Shown here piece by piece: positions 22,222-34,076 of a DNA stretch of 64,000 nt. Source of the stretch: Ceratothoa steindachneri (Eukaryota > Arthropoda > Malacostraca > Isopoda > Cymothoidae); assembly GCA_963969495.1 (NCBI GenBank), contig OZ018321.1:130421120-130485119 (forward strand), in the 5' to 3' direction. The position numbers and the translations under genes are program-made. How positions within the stretch are numbered: position 1 is the first letter of the stretch; every line of letters begins with the position of its first letter. The notes below the pieces were generated by a model. The model was not told the origin of the DNA and did not search any database. It saw only the letters and a list, made by a program, of their open reading frames with translations.

Positions 22222-23278
22222 TCAGGGTAGACTAGGAGTTTTTGATTTGCTCTTGGTTGCCCTTGTTCGTGTGAAGGTTCCATCATCACTCTTTGAACTG
22301 GTGTTGTCTTCTTCTTTCTCTTCGGGTTCTTTCGAGGAGGACGCTTCCACTGGTGACTTTATTCCTACGTTTCTGGATATACTATTTTTGATTACTGAGT
22401 CCTTAAATGCTCTGGAGCACTCAAAGTCGGCCGGCATAAACATCGTTGGAAGGTTATTCGCCTTTAACAGAGAGTTTGGCTTCTCATTGTAGCAACCAGG
22501 CTTGACGGCGTTTGATAATTTGCATGTATGATGCATATGAGTATGCGAGCGTTGAGATCGTTGGTGATCCTTCTTTCAGCCGTAGCTGTACTCGATGGTT
22601 ACATCTCCTTACTTTTTTCCGCGGCGCTTGGTAAGCTTGTCTGTTTCGCCTTCCACCCTTTCTCTTATTTCCTTTTTATTATCTATTTACGTTTAGGGCC
22701 AGCTTATGGCCATGGTCCTGTGTTTTTCCTTACAATTGAGTCACTTCTGTGCGTTTTGGAAGCTGTCTAATATTTGGCCTTAATTATCACATTTACTGCA
22801 CCTTAGTTTCTCCTTCTATGAAACATTTCATGCTCAATATTGTCTCTCGTGATCCTCATACTAAAGACAGGAGTCCTTCTGTTGTGGCCTTTCGTGTCAT
22901 TTCTGTAGAACTTAATAACTTTTCTGACCTTTGCCCATGTGTGTTGCTTTTCAATTTCGGTCTTTAGTTCTTCGGCCGATTGTTTTTCAACCCAATTTTC
23001 TACTTTGTGGCAAATAACGCTGAGGTTGACTGCCACTTGCGGAGGGCGGGATTGCCTCAAGGTGGATTTCCTTCAGTAGCCAAGCTGCCTCCTCGGATAG
23101 GAGCTTTGTCCACATCTCTGGGTTCGGCGCATATGGCAAATAAACCACTTTGAACTTCTATGAGCTTTGCAAGTGCTACTTTCAATTCAGCGAATAGCAC
23201 TTCACAAAGTCGCCTTCTCCCTGGGGTGGGTTGGCCGAGGATAGTCCTAAAAGGGATCCTCAAATTTAGGGTTTCCAT
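22222..23278 (-). pseudogene. Jockey-like ORF1 (copy c)
   Basis: Lies directly upstream of the endonuclease on the same strand. The probable start is at 23,278 (METLNLRIPFRTILGQPTPG). The middle stretch at 23,060-22,803 contains HTWAKVRKVIKFYRND, matching HPWAKVAEVIK in copy a. The C-terminal stretch at 22,536-22,222 has a degraded cysteine-knuckle zone followed by an acidic, serine-rich tail (SSSKEPEEKEEDNTSSKSDD). It is presumed to be a nucleic-acid chaperone that packages element RNA. Frameshifts separate the parts. Confidence 0.72.
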
Positions 23279-24678
23279 GTTGATTGCGTACCTTCTACTG
23301 CTTTCTCCTTATTTTTTCTTGTTGTGATTAATTGTGTAATTATATGTGTGCGAAGCGTAATTAGTGAGTTAAAAATGAGAATATACGAGTATGTAGAATG
23401 CCTTGGTTCTAACCGGATTTGGGGATTGAGAGCTCCCGCCCATTATCCAATTTGTCTCCCGCTCGAGTACTGACTGGATGAAGAATCATGATGGATGGGT
23501 GGATCCGGCTGGGCTCTTCTAGAAAGGTGAATCATAGTGGACTTTATGAAAGTAGTAGCCTAATCAACTGCCACTACCCTAGTGCCACGCCTTTTGGGTT
23601 TCTTATAGCATACCTGCTTCCAATGTGCACAGAGACAGGAGCTACTTCATATGTGGTCTTGATCGGACCCTCTGGTGTGAGGATTACCCCTCCACCCGAA
23701 GTTTGTAATTAAGTCCCATACCAAAATGATTTCTAACCCACGATTCCACTGTGTACTATTCATCAAATCAATTTCCTCATGGGCCTTAATTATGTCCGTA
23801 TCAAGTAAGAAAGTAGTTAGGACGAAATTAATGCATGACAGATAGGTCGGGCGAGTTCTCACTTTGGTTTATGGCCGGGAGCAAAGGGGTGGTTTTAAGC
23901 CCTCATTTGTTATTCGTTGACTCTCTTTAATAATGTATTTTATCTTTATCAGTTTTTTCGCGCTATTAGTATTGTCTTGTTATTACGTGTCTTGCTTTAA
24001 ATTTGTCGCAATATTACTTTCCGTGTTATTCGTTTGTCGTTCTATAACTTTTCGCGCCATTAGCTTTGTTGCGCTATTACTTGGCATCCTATTAGTTTTA
24101 ATGGGATATTACTAGTGTTATTAGTCTTGTGTGCTAGTATTTTATCTGGCTATTTCTTTGTGTGATATTAGTTTGGAGGTATTTGATTTGGGGGGCCTGC
24201 TGTTCATTTTTGTGGCCTTTATTGCATTTAGGCTTACCATGGTTCGTTTCTCTTACCTGTTTTCCGCGATACTTCTCCTTTCCGCAACAGGTTACAATAG
24301 CGAAGTTTAAGAAGAAAACTCCTAAGCAGAAAGGTATCCACATTAGTTGTACCACAATTAATGCTTCCATATTATAATCCATTTCTTCGCTAAACCCTTC
24401 CCTTCCCAAGGTTCATTGTTTAGCAAAGAACTCACAAGAAGGGAAAATTAAATTAGACTAGCTAAATGAAGAAATTCACTAATATCTCTTGGGAGAAGAA
24501 GAAGAAGACTATTATTTTAAGAACGTGAGTGAATGTAATACGAAGGAAGGAGAGTTATGTGTAGTTATTTCGGCTGGCCTACTTGAAATCCAATGAATAA
24601 CTCTTTTGGCGAAGGCTATTTAAGGTAATGTTCCAGACTACAGAGATTATGGCAAATGCATTGTAATTGTGAGTTATC
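23279..24678. other. No gene seen; degenerate TATTA-rich repeat inside
   Basis: Between about 23,940 and 24,185 the plus strand holds a loose series of about 20-base units around CTATTAGT or GTTATTAC. No protein similarity is evident for the open frame at 24,409-24,134 on the minus strand. Confidence 0.4.
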
Positions 24679-25030
24679 ATGTTTTACTCCAAAATTTCAG
24701 TCGCTTTCCTGCAGAGGGAAATATTTGTATCAATCCAAGTGCTCTTTTCGAGTTACGCTCTGGAGCAACATGCGACCAAGGACTGTAAATTCGAGGGCAA
24801 GCTTTGTTTAGAGTTTGTCAGCTCGAGACACACCTGGGAAGAGTGCACCAACGGCGTCAACAAAAAGTCCCAGTATTGGGAACCCACACCGCACGCTCAC
24901 AATGTCCTGTCCCATAAAAAAGATCCTGGTGAATGAGAAAAAGAGACAAATCATCGGAAATAAAGCAGAAAAGTGAATACCTCTAACGCAAAAGCGGTGA
25001 AATCACCCGATCAAGGAAAAGCGGTGTTCA
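24679..25030 (+). pseudogene. Jockey-like ORF1 zinc-knuckle fragment (copy d)
   Basis: The frame at 24,679-24,936 contains HATKDCKFEGKLCLEF and RHTWEECTNGVNKKSQ. These are two decayed CCHC knuckles of the type found in Jockey-like ORF1. In another frame the next knuckle ends in SCPIKKILVNEKKRQI, comparable to ACPVKIHEILKQTQI in copy a. It lies upstream of the endonuclease of copy d on the same strand, with a mariner fragment between them. Confidence 0.6.
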
Positions 25031-25169
25031 ATTGGATCCTTCTAGGAGGATAGATCTGATTATGTGCGTAATGCATCTGCATTTTGTTAACATTAGAAAA
25101 TTAGGGAGCCATCCTACCTAGCTCAATAATATGTTAGTAAAAAATAGAGTCAAACCAAAGTAGTATCCT

Positions 25170-25865
25170 GACAACCCCCCTCGGCGAGGAAAGGCCTCTT
25201 CTCATCACCCCTATGCGAGAAAAACGTTGTGAGTGCTCTCGTCAACCTCTCAATGATTTGAACAGACATGGCAATGGAATTCTCATTTTTTATGATACAA
25301 AACTTTTACGATCGATCCAGTCATCAACAAGCAGAACGACCGCGTGGTAGGCTTCAGCCTACCATGCACCCTGAAGAATGCGTCTCCACGACCAAGCACC
25401 CGTCTCTCGTGATGATGCTTGACGTCGTGGCTTTGAATGGAGAGAAGATGCCGCTGGTGTGGTTGATTACAGGGATATATAGGACATATTAGCTTCAAAA
25501 GTTCAGCAGGACTGTGACCCGGCCCACACGGCCAAGACCATGCAAGAGTGGTCGGGGTTGAACATGAACTTCTGGTTGAATAAATTTTGGCTGCCGCAGT
25601 CGCCCTACCTCAATTCGTTTAGCTCAAGTTGTGGGCGCATGTCGAAGGCAAGGCCTGCAAAGTTCACCACAGAAACTTCGACGAGCTGAAATCTTCCGTT
25701 AACCGCGTGTGAGCCCTCAAGAGGAAGGACTTTGTCCGCAACAAGTGCGCAGCCTTCATATCTGACCTGGAGCGCGTGCTTGCCGCTGAGGTTAGCTATA
25801 ATGTTTTAAAAAAAGATCAGTTAGAGTGAGATCGCCGGCCAGAGAAGAAACAGCCTAAACGAAAA
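25170..25865 (+). pseudogene. Tc1/mariner-superfamily transposase fragment
   Basis: The plus strand reads EKTFTI-like sequence followed by DPVINKQNDRVVGFS-like sequence, then HPSLVMMLDVVALNGEKMPL and VWLITG. Next come PAHTAKTMQEWSGLNMNFW and WLPQSPYLNS, and a C-terminal block ending near RVLAAE. The order (first acidic block, H.A second block, SP[DY]LN third block) is that of a Tc1/mariner-type transposase. The third catalytic Asp is Tyr here and several shifts are present. No terminal repeats were identified. It interrupts the Jockey-like copy d. Confidence 0.75.
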
Positions 25866-25889
25866 ACACAGAAAAGATCCAGCATGGTG

Positions 25890-26286
25890 AGTAACGTCAA
25901 ATATTTAAGAAGACTAAAAATGTTCTCATTAAACGTAATGGCTGGGAGAATAGGAAAAAACATGCAGAAAAATCATTAGACAGATAGATCCGGATGTTTT
26001 ATTGATATCTGAGCATGAAATAGGCGGAGAATTGATTACATTAAAATCTATAAGTACAACGTAATAATGGCCAACCACACCAAGGAGAGGTTTGATCGTG
26101 AGGTTATGCCACCAAGAGAAGCATCATGGTTTAGGAGATAGGAGACTTAGAATGATCTTATCTGCCAATCAAAGTCAGTACAACCATTGATGACCTAGTC
26201 ATAGCAGTAGGCTACAAACAACTCAGGTGTTCATACCGCACGATCCCTAAATATCTGGGCCTAGTCGGAAGGAACAACTATACCAT
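25890..26286 (+). pseudogene. Jockey-like endonuclease fragment (copy d)
   Basis: The plus strand gives MFSLNVMAGRIGKNMQKNH, then after decay LPIKVSTTIDDLVIAVGY and GRNNYTIVIG. These parallel ESYLAIEVELDLGKLVIATG and GRRAPTILMG of copy e. Similarity stops exactly at the base before the expected GDLN block, where unrelated RNase H-like sequence begins. Confidence 0.65.
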
Positions 26287-26690
26287 TGTGATTGGCCATT
26301 GCGCCGCAATTCTTCCTATCAACCTACACCCAATGCCGCGACGGCTACAGGTTGCTTTCTGTCGTCTCTGAATTGGACGCACTGCCATTTCATGGAGCGC
26401 TTGTCTGCGCCTTATTACGACGACTGCATTTTCCCCGAGACTGTTCGTCACATTCTTGTTGGATGTCCCAGTCTGGGTGATCTTCGCGCATGTTAGCTGT
26501 CCCGGCACCGAGACGAGCGAGGCCGCTACAGCTTGTCCCTTGTACTCAGGACTAGTTCGTGCACACAGACCTGTGGACTATACGACATTTTGGAGGATTC
26601 TGGCTTCCTCCATTTATTTTACTGGCATTTTTGTAGGTCGCTTGTTCCTGCCCGGGGGGGAGATAAGAAGGCTAATAGGAACCCCCTAAG
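26287..26690 (+). pseudogene. C-terminal fragment of a second non-LTR family (J2-like)
   Basis: Reads WTHCHFMERLSAPYYDDCIF followed by PETVRHILVGCPSLGDLRA, with later pieces RDERGRYSLSLVLR and LEDSGFLHLFYW. The C..C....TV.HIL..CP block is the characteristic tail after RNase H in many arthropod Jockey-like elements. It is embedded within copy d and is not part of that family's own ORF2. Confidence 0.72.
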
Positions 26691-26889
26691 GTCGGCATTC
26701 CCATCAGAGTTGGTGGAAGAGAAGTCACCGACGACCGGCAAATAGAACACATTTCAAAGAACATTGAGAAAGTAAATTTAGGGTAGGAGAACGAATACTT
26801 TTGCATGGGTTCTGAAGAAGAAATATTAACGGGAATAAAATAAGTTGGAGGAGAAGTAACACCATTCAATTACGTAGAAAAAAACTGAC

Positions 26890-27535
26890 AGCCAAGTAAA
26901 AAATGCAGGCTGTTTACTCAAAAGGATTTCGATGCAGCTCTGAAGAAGTTAAAAAAAAATACCCTGGTATTTCTAGTATCACCAAATTGCTTCTGGTAAA
27001 CACCTCCGTTCACATCAACCAGGCAATAATGCGTCTTTTCTCTGCCTGCTTGAATGTGATATATTTTTTGGACCTATTTAAAAAGGCAAAGAGAATTAAG
27101 AGCTACAGACTCTTCTCCAAGTTAGAGTTCATTGGCAAGCTGCTGTAGAAACTCCTAAATAACAGGCTAAGTAATTACTTAGAAGATAAAGGCTTTTTAT
27201 AATAAACAACAGCGAGGTTTCCGAAGAAATTTAGGCACAGAGACTGCGCTACCTCGATTACAGAACATATTGCCACTGCCAAGGCACGAAACAAAAACAT
27301 AGACGTCGTGCTGAGAGATTTAGCATCTGCATTTGACAAGTTCTCGACGCCAGACCTAAATTAAAAGATAAAGGACCTTGGAATGGAAGTTAATATCACG
27401 AACATTTTATGCGACTATCAGGAGGATCCTCAGGCAGTCTTTAAGATTAACGATTTCAAAGGGCATGTCTTCACCATGGAAGCAGGTTTGCCCCACGGGG
27501 GCTGTATGAGTCCCAACATATACCCCCTATATACC
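26890..27535 (+). pseudogene. Jockey-like reverse transcriptase fragment (copy d)
   Basis: From about 26,900: FDAALKKLKKKYPGISSITK, then IMRLFSACLNVIYFLDLFKK, AKRIKSYRLFSKLEFIGKLL, LNNRLSNYLEDKG, NIDVVLRDLASAFDKF and [20 protein letters not shown]. The last block is the one just before the catalytic FADD. The reading then runs into a (TA)n array, so the catalytic motif and thumb are absent. Confidence 0.82.
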
Positions 27536-27552
27536 ATATATATATATATATA

Positions 27553-27643
<91 letters not shown>
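27535..27643. repeat. (TA)n microsatellite truncating the copy d RT
   Basis: About 109 bp of TA units with one TCTA interruption near 27,554. It starts within the RT coding similarity. Confidence 0.97.
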
Positions 27644-28311
<668 letters not shown>

Positions 28312-28977
28312 TGATTGTACGATAATAGTATGTTAGCAATCACAATGGTAATAGTAAATTGGGGTCTGCAAGGAATTAAAAATATCTATCAATACGTATT
28401 CACGCTTGAGGTTAACATATTAACCAGATTGAGGAACTCTTTTGCACAAACCTTGCGAGTCTGGAGAATCTAGCACAATGAGACAGAGTTAAGACGTTTG
28501 GATTTATTTTAAACAATGCGGTTCTCGGGTAATTTGTTACATAGGGAATTCTAATTTGTTTTATAAATACATATATTGGATTTACAGATACCAGTTACAT
28601 TGAAGTGCTTGGAATGACATAACAAATTATTTAAATTACTTTTGGAGTAGTGCAGATTTGCATGATAATTTATTTTAATATTTTGAGTAATACAGAATCA
28701 TTGTATACACGTACATTATTTTGTTTATTTTTGGAGTACTGCGGATTAATAAGAATCAGGCAGTGCTACAACAGCGATCCACACAAATAGAATTCCAAGG
28801 AAACAATGTAGGCTAGAGGAGATTGCGCACAACACAAGCTATCCATACATAAAAAAGGAGAAAATTTGGTTGACCAACCTTACCAAAGGAAAACAATCAC
28901 TGTTTAATATTTAAGGATATAGAGAAATAATTAGAGTAGTCAATAGTTATGATTATAAAAAATAATTTAATTATATA
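28312..28977. other. No gene seen
   Basis: AT-rich sequence with repeated TTTTGGAGTA-like words at about 28,636-28,745; no coding similarity. Confidence 0.5.
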
Positions 28978-30038
28978 TGTCGTGGTATGACATTACATTA
29001 CATCAATACCATATTATATCTATGGGGGATGGACCAATAACTTAAAGGCGAGCCGACAAGTAACGGAACGCCACGAGTTTCGACGCGCGAAACAACGAGA
29101 TAAGAGTGCAACGAGGTCAGGTAAAATGTGAGCAATGGCAAAGCTCAAGGTTATTTAAAGAGGCATGTACAAAAATAAGAGAATAAATAGGCAAAATTAC
29201 ATCAGAGAATTAATAGGCCAAATTACATCAGAGAATTAATGGGCAAAATTACATCGGTAAACGAGGGGGGGAATTGTAGTTATGAGTCAAACACTGAAGT
29301 TGAAAATTAATGTATTACAGAAGGAGACTATTCAAATTGAGGGGATTAACTCAATTGGGTTGCTGAAGGGGAAGAGAGGTTGGCTTACGGAAGATTCCGG
29401 GTGAGACGTCAGGGTAAGGCTTCACGGATGTCTTCTGCACGTGAGGCGAGGGCGCTCCGAGATTCTGAGCGGGAAGTTGCCGTGATGACGGTTTTTCAAA
29501 AGGATGGGGGGCGGTAACGTCCGGTCCAGGGGAGAGTATTTCGGCCACACGAAAACGAGAGGCAAACGAGGAGGGCTTCGACAGCAGTTGATGATTGGAG
29601 TCGGGAAAATCGCTCAGTGGCGATCGTCAAATGGAATTTCCTCACTGGCTGGGTTAATTCCAAGACACAAAAGTTCAGCCGTCACTTTGCTTTGTCGTTA
29701 GCACCTGACTTGGAACTAGGGGAAACTTCTTGGGTCCGGGCGAGACTCCTCAACTCTGTCTCTCCCACATGGAAGACGAGCCCTATTAATTTCCGAGGCT
29801 CCCTCCTGCAGGGGTGGGGGAAACAGCGTTACTCTCGAATGGCCTCGAATCTTCACGTCGAGGCGATTCTAACCCGTGTAAAGGTGGTCCGTGGTGGACG
29901 CGGTTCGAGGCTACCGCTCGTAGAAAGGGAAGGGGAGGCTTACCAATTTAAGCCTAATCAACTTCTAGAATCTTCTCCAGCGCAAGGACATTACTTCCGT
30001 GCTGGAAAAGAAATTCCACGTGGAATTCCCCCCCAATA
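28978..30038 (-). repeat. Gypsy-family LTR (copy A)
   Basis: Begins on the plus strand with TGTCGTGGTATGACATTACA, shared with 51,184 and 55,041. It ends near GGAATTCC followed by C-rich sequence at about 30,036, shared with 52,117 and 56,701. Because the gypsy copy 3 that uses this LTR runs on the minus strand, the LTR's own 5' end is the high coordinate. It contains three tandem units of about 29 bp at 29,187-29,262. No gag or pol is attached on either side, so it may be a solo LTR; a clean target duplication was not seen. Confidence 0.72.
29187..29262. repeat. Three tandem units of about 29 bp inside LTR A
   Basis: Units share AAATTACATCAGAGAATTAA with small changes. LTR B and LTR C carry fewer copies at the equivalent place. 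Confidence 0.75.
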
Positions 30039-30081
30039 ACTATGGTTGGCAGAGGATTATCAAGAACTGCTGGAGCTGTGG

Positions 30082-30083
<2 letters not shown>

Positions 30084-30148
<65 letters not shown>
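30084..30148. repeat. (TA)n microsatellite
   Basis: About 65 bp of TA units, followed directly by a transposon end. Confidence 0.97.
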
Positions 30149-30152
<4 letters not shown>

Positions 30153-30207
30153 GGTGTTCCATTAAGACGGATCGAAGTTAGAACTAAATAAAACGGTGTT
30201 ATTGGTG

Positions 30208-30210
<3 letters not shown>
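30149..30210 (-). repeat. Detached terminus of the DD41D-like mariner
   Basis: AAAGGGTGTTCCATTAAGAC and the following 40 bases match the right end of the mariner at 9,741-11,009 when that end is read inward, at roughly 85-90 percent by eye. After about 62 bp the similarity ends in a second (TA)n array. Confidence 0.82.

Positions 30211-30290
<80 letters not shown>
30211..30290. repeat. (TA)n microsatellite
   Basis: About 80 bp of TA units beginning where the mariner end stops. Confidence 0.97.
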
Positions 30291-30291
<1 letters not shown>

Positions 30292-31157
30292 CAATATTCA
30301 ATTTATTGCAGATGGAAAAAGTAGTATACTCCACAGAAAATAAATTTAGCTCTCCTCTCCCGTTGGAAGAGTCCCCACTTCCCAGTTCTCCCACGCCTGA
30401 CATCTGAAGCTTGCTGAAATTTATGTTTGCCATCGCTGGGAGTAACTCGATTATCAATTTATGATGCCTCTAAAATGTGTTTTTCTCTAGCTCACGCCAA
30501 GCAGAGAAACACAGCGAGGGTTTTTTCTTTTGGACATTATTGGAATTGCAGAGCCTAAAAATTAAATACAATTAATGGTAAAGGCACATTCAGCGTTTAT
30601 AATGTGGAGGTGGAGGTTTCCTTTCCACTTTTTCACTTTTCACTTAGAGCCCAACAATCGTAAGAATATACAAAAATGTTTTACCACGAACAATTGCGCA
30701 TAAAAGATTGCATAGGCTCAGCCAATTGCTGAATACAGTCTCTGCACATTTTCCTTGCACATAAATACACAATCTCTCCTTCCTCGAGACACAGTATATC
30801 ATATCACATCAGAGAGAACAAAGTGTTTTCATAGCATTCGCATACGCTCTATGCAGCGAGGACGGACTTAATTTCACCTAATTCCACTCTGGGAAATTCA
30901 TCAAGTATTCGTCAGTGAGCGGATACAAAATCAGGAGGTCACAGTCTTGATTCGTTTCTTAAGAGCTCTTATTGTTATCACTAGGATCGATTTACCAAGG
31001 AAAACTTTATCTCATTTAAATCTCTTCGTTTATTTCAGCAAGCATTTCCCTGTATGTACAGAGTCAGAAGGATTAACTCCCGCGTTGAAAGAAATCACTC
31101 CTCTCATTCACAATCTAAATTGATCACTTCTTAAAATTCTATATTATTTTCATAATC

Positions 31158-31160
<3 letters not shown>
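30291..31160. other. No gene seen
   Basis: No recognisable coding or repeat structure apart from scattered pyrimidine tracts. Confidence 0.5.

Positions 31161-31232
<72 letters not shown>
31161..31232. repeat. Compound (TA)n(TG)n microsatellite
   Basis: About 43 bp of TA followed by about 29 bp of TG units. Confidence 0.96.
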
Positions 31233-31233
<1 letters not shown>

Positions 31234-31342
31234 TTTATAATTATCGGACTAGTTTCGTTAAGATGCCATTATCAAATAATAATGAAGAAACTAGGCAAGG
31301 AACACAGTACATATATATATAAGGTAAGACATATCCTACCTA

Positions 31343-31441
31343 AACAAAATGAAACTACAGGAAACAATCTGGGAAAAAACTCGAGTGTATCTGGCTCAAA
31401 CGACAAACTAAACAAAATGAAATGAACAGGAAACAATCTGG
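31343..31441. repeat. Direct repeat, period about 65 bp
   Basis: AAACAAAATGAAACTACAGG followed by AAACAATCTGG at 31,343 recurs as AAACAAAATGAAATGAACAGG plus AAACAATCTGG at about 31,409. Confidence 0.75.
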
Positions 31442-31616
31442 AAAGTTGCTAATCTCCGAGACCCATTGCTTCCGGGGGTTTATAAATACGATTGGCGACT
31501 CTATTCGATATATATTTATTAAATTTGTATTAGATTGCATAGGATGGGGGAAAGGGAGTTACCCATACTTAAGCCATATTTTTGACGAAAAAACTTATCT
31601 TGAGTTGAAAATACAT

Positions 31617-31673
31617 TATTAGTTACACATAAGCGCACTAATTTAATAATTTAATAATTATGTGTAACTAATA
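31617..31673. repeat. Perfect 16-bp inverted repeat at the end of gypsy copy 2
   Basis: TATTAGTTACACATAA (31,617-31,632) pairs exactly with TTATGTGTAACTAATA (31,658-31,673), with a 25-base AT-rich loop. It lies where the coding similarity of gypsy copy 2 stops, so it may mark a rearrangement point. Confidence 0.85.
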
Positions 31674-32900
31674 GAAAGAGGTGTAGGGAGTATTCGTTAT
31701 CTTGCTCTATGCAGGCAACTTGTACTACACTTAGGAGTTCCATGGTATAATTAGCCTCCATAGGCGATTCATCATATATAGAGACACTCTGGTTAGCCCA
31801 TGCGCGTCGATGATACTTCTTGAGAAGATTTACATGGAAAAAATTCCTTTCTGTTGACGTTTCAATCAAATAATCAACGGGAACGTTTTTCTCGATCACT
31901 TTATAGGGGCTCTTCCATTAGCTCAGTAATTTGTTGGTTCAGTTAGGAGCAACAACAAAACTTCCTCCCCTTGCTTAAATTTTCTATCTTCAGATTTGTA
32001 GTCGAAGTAAGTTTTATATTTATACAGGTTAACATCAACATTTTGATACGCTATTTCGGCGCATTTCTCCAACCTCTGTCGTAATTCGAGTCTATACGAG
32101 TACGAAGATTGGATTTCCTGACCCAGTTTTTGATTTGTAAATAGCTCGTTCCGTATAGTAATTCAAACGGAGCGAAACCCAAGGTGCGATGGGGAATTTC
32201 TCTATACGCAAAGAGAGCTACCGAAAGATATCTGTGCCATTCCTTGCCTTTTGCAGATTACATTTCCGGCTAGGTGGAACGGAGTCATTAGCAAGCTTTT
32301 TATAATGAGCAACTTGAACACATATTCCATCAATTGGGACGTAAATTGGCGGCCACGACCCGACAATATCTCTTTCAGCAGCCCAATACGGAGAAAATCG
32401 TGATGATTGCTTCGGCACAATATATGCTGTGAATCTTCTTAAGTGGCACAGCATAGGGGAATCTGGTGGCAAAATCGACCAGAGTTAAAACATAACTAGG
32501 GCCCTTACTTGAAAGTGGGTGAATTGGCCCGATTAATTCAATCAGCACTCGAGATAAGGGTTCGGAGATCATTGGGCCTTTCTGTAATAGTGCAGGCTAG
32601 ACTCGCCCTCATCACGGTCTTCTGGTAGATGTCGCACGAACGACAGTAACACAGGATTTCGTCCGATGCACCTGGCTAAAAGTAATATTTAAAAACCCGT
32701 TGTGCCGTTTTAGAGTGGCTAAAGTGACCCAAGAAGAGACTATCGTGGGCGGTTCTAAGGATAAGTTTGACATGGGAGCGGGAGACACATAATACTTGGG
32801 ACTCTGTTTTATCGTCTGCTGAGCACAAGCGGTAAAGGTTATCCTTAACAATGAAAGAGATTATCTTGTTGCCCCTAATGGACTCTCGCATCTTGTTTTG
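31651..32900 (-). pseudogene. Gypsy integrase and downstream linker (copy 2)
   Basis: The zinc-binding part at 32,891-32,676 contains TAHDSLFLGHFSHSKTAQRV, then after a stop DEILCYCRSCDIYQK. The core at 32,572-32,202, in two frames, has SRVLIELIGPIHPL (first catalytic Asp changed to Glu), SYVLTLVDFATRFPYAVPLK and EILSGRGRQFTSQL (second Asp changed to Gly). The tail at 31,899-31,651 reads VDYLIETSTERNFFHVNLLK then KYHRRAW and VVQVACIEQDNEYSLH. That last block has a counterpart, VACMEQDRGYPLH, in copy 1 between integrase and RT. Confidence 0.83.
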
Positions 32901-32904
32901 TGCC

Positions 32905-33150
32905 TTTATCCATAGGTGGGAAAGGAAGTAATCTGTCAGATATCATGATGCACGTGAACCTTGTGTCACGCACGGGAGTTGAGATCCGGCAACCGTTAAT
33001 CACTCCAGTTTCAAATTGGAGACCTCCAGGAGTGCTTTTATCAAACAGAAAGTTCACCTGGTGGCCCGCGGGACTCGGTTCGCTTGAAAGGAGAGGTGCT
33101 TTCGGTTGCAACGGAGGTTGAGCAGGCGTGGCATTTATATTGTGCACCTG
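32905..33150 (-). pseudogene. Gypsy aspartic protease (copy 2)
   Basis: The frame at 33,147-32,875 contains HQVNFLFDKSTPGGLQFETG, then VINGCRIST and VRDTRFTCIMIS. The last block matches VRDTGCTCIIVS in copy 3, so the catalytic DTG is changed to DTR here. The domain then jumps straight to FPPMDKGTK, the start of the integrase side, indicating a deletion of the protease C-terminal half. Confidence 0.8.
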
Positions 33151-33154
33151 ACCC

Positions 33155-34076
33155 TCTCCTCCGGAAGAGTAATAGACGATAGTTCGAGAAGAGAAATTAG
33201 AAGAGAGGGGTTTATTCTCTCATTTGTCTGACAGGGAGAAGGGCCTAGGCTTAGACGGACCAGTCATCTTGATGAACTTATCACTGTGGTGGGGAACGAA
33301 TTGGGTTTTATGAGCCTTTGCTTTGAGAGAGTGTGGTTCCGTTTTCTTCCCTTCTTTTGGATAGCAATTATGACTAGCCACATATACATCCGCCTTGATG
33401 CACTCTTTAAATATTAGGCACTTCCGGTTTTAACGAAGGATCTGATCTCCGACGGAAGTGACGGCAAAAGTTGATCTTAGAGGACGAAGTCAACCCAAGC
33501 ATCGTTCTGGGGAACTTTGGACGCTTCTAGCGTCCAATTAAAATTACGCTGTAGGGAATATGAAAATTGATGGAATGTTTAATTAGGCTGGATTGGACAG
33601 TGCCGGAACTTTGCACGGTAAAAGACCGGAGTCATGTAATTGGCAGCAAGCAATTCGGCTTTTAACGTGGAATAATCAATGGTTGTCTCTGATGAGAGCG
33701 AGAAGAAAATGTCCCTGAAGGGGAATAAGTAAAGGCAACAACTTGGCCATACCGTCTCTTTTAAAATCCCAATGATTCACCTAAGAAGATTTTCTTGAAG
33801 TGAATAAGGTAGGACCCAAAATTTTATCCTTCCTCGAAAAAAACAGGCATTTTATGGACGCGGTTTGTTGCACTTCGGTCCTCGAATTAATTGAAATCGT
33901 TTCGTTTCTGGCCCTGGTCATTTCCAGTTCTTGCAAACGAGTTTTCTCTCTTTCTTTCTCTTCTCTTTTTCATCACGTTCTTTCTCTTCTCTTTTCCTCT
34001 TAGATGTACGACATTAAATCCTTCCCATTTAGTCCAAGAGACTCACCTTGTGCTTTAAAAACTTCGGAAGACGACA
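33155..34076 (-). pseudogene. Gypsy gag (copy 2)
   Basis: It starts at about 34,076 with MSSSEVFKAQGESLGLNGKD, paralleling MSSFEKFKSQGEMLGISGKD at the start of copy 3 gag. A stop follows after LMSYI, then a charged Glu/Arg-rich coiled-coil stretch. Further down are FKECIKADVYVASHNCYPKE, comparable to FKECLEEADIYAGNHDLYPK in copy 3, and a ruined zinc knuckle (IVYYSSGGEG where copy 3 has IVCYTCGVPG). It is the structural protein that packages element RNA. Confidence 0.8.

Noticed and set aside
28978..30038. Interpretation of LTR A as a plus-strand protein-coding region (open frames at 29,504-30,039)
   Set aside because: The frames are not conserved among LTRs A-D, whose similarity is at the DNA level with indels.
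31233..31310. Possible Penelope 3' end from ACTAGTTTCGTT-like words (also at 57,520)
   Set aside because: Only a short word match; no Penelope coding sequence nearby.
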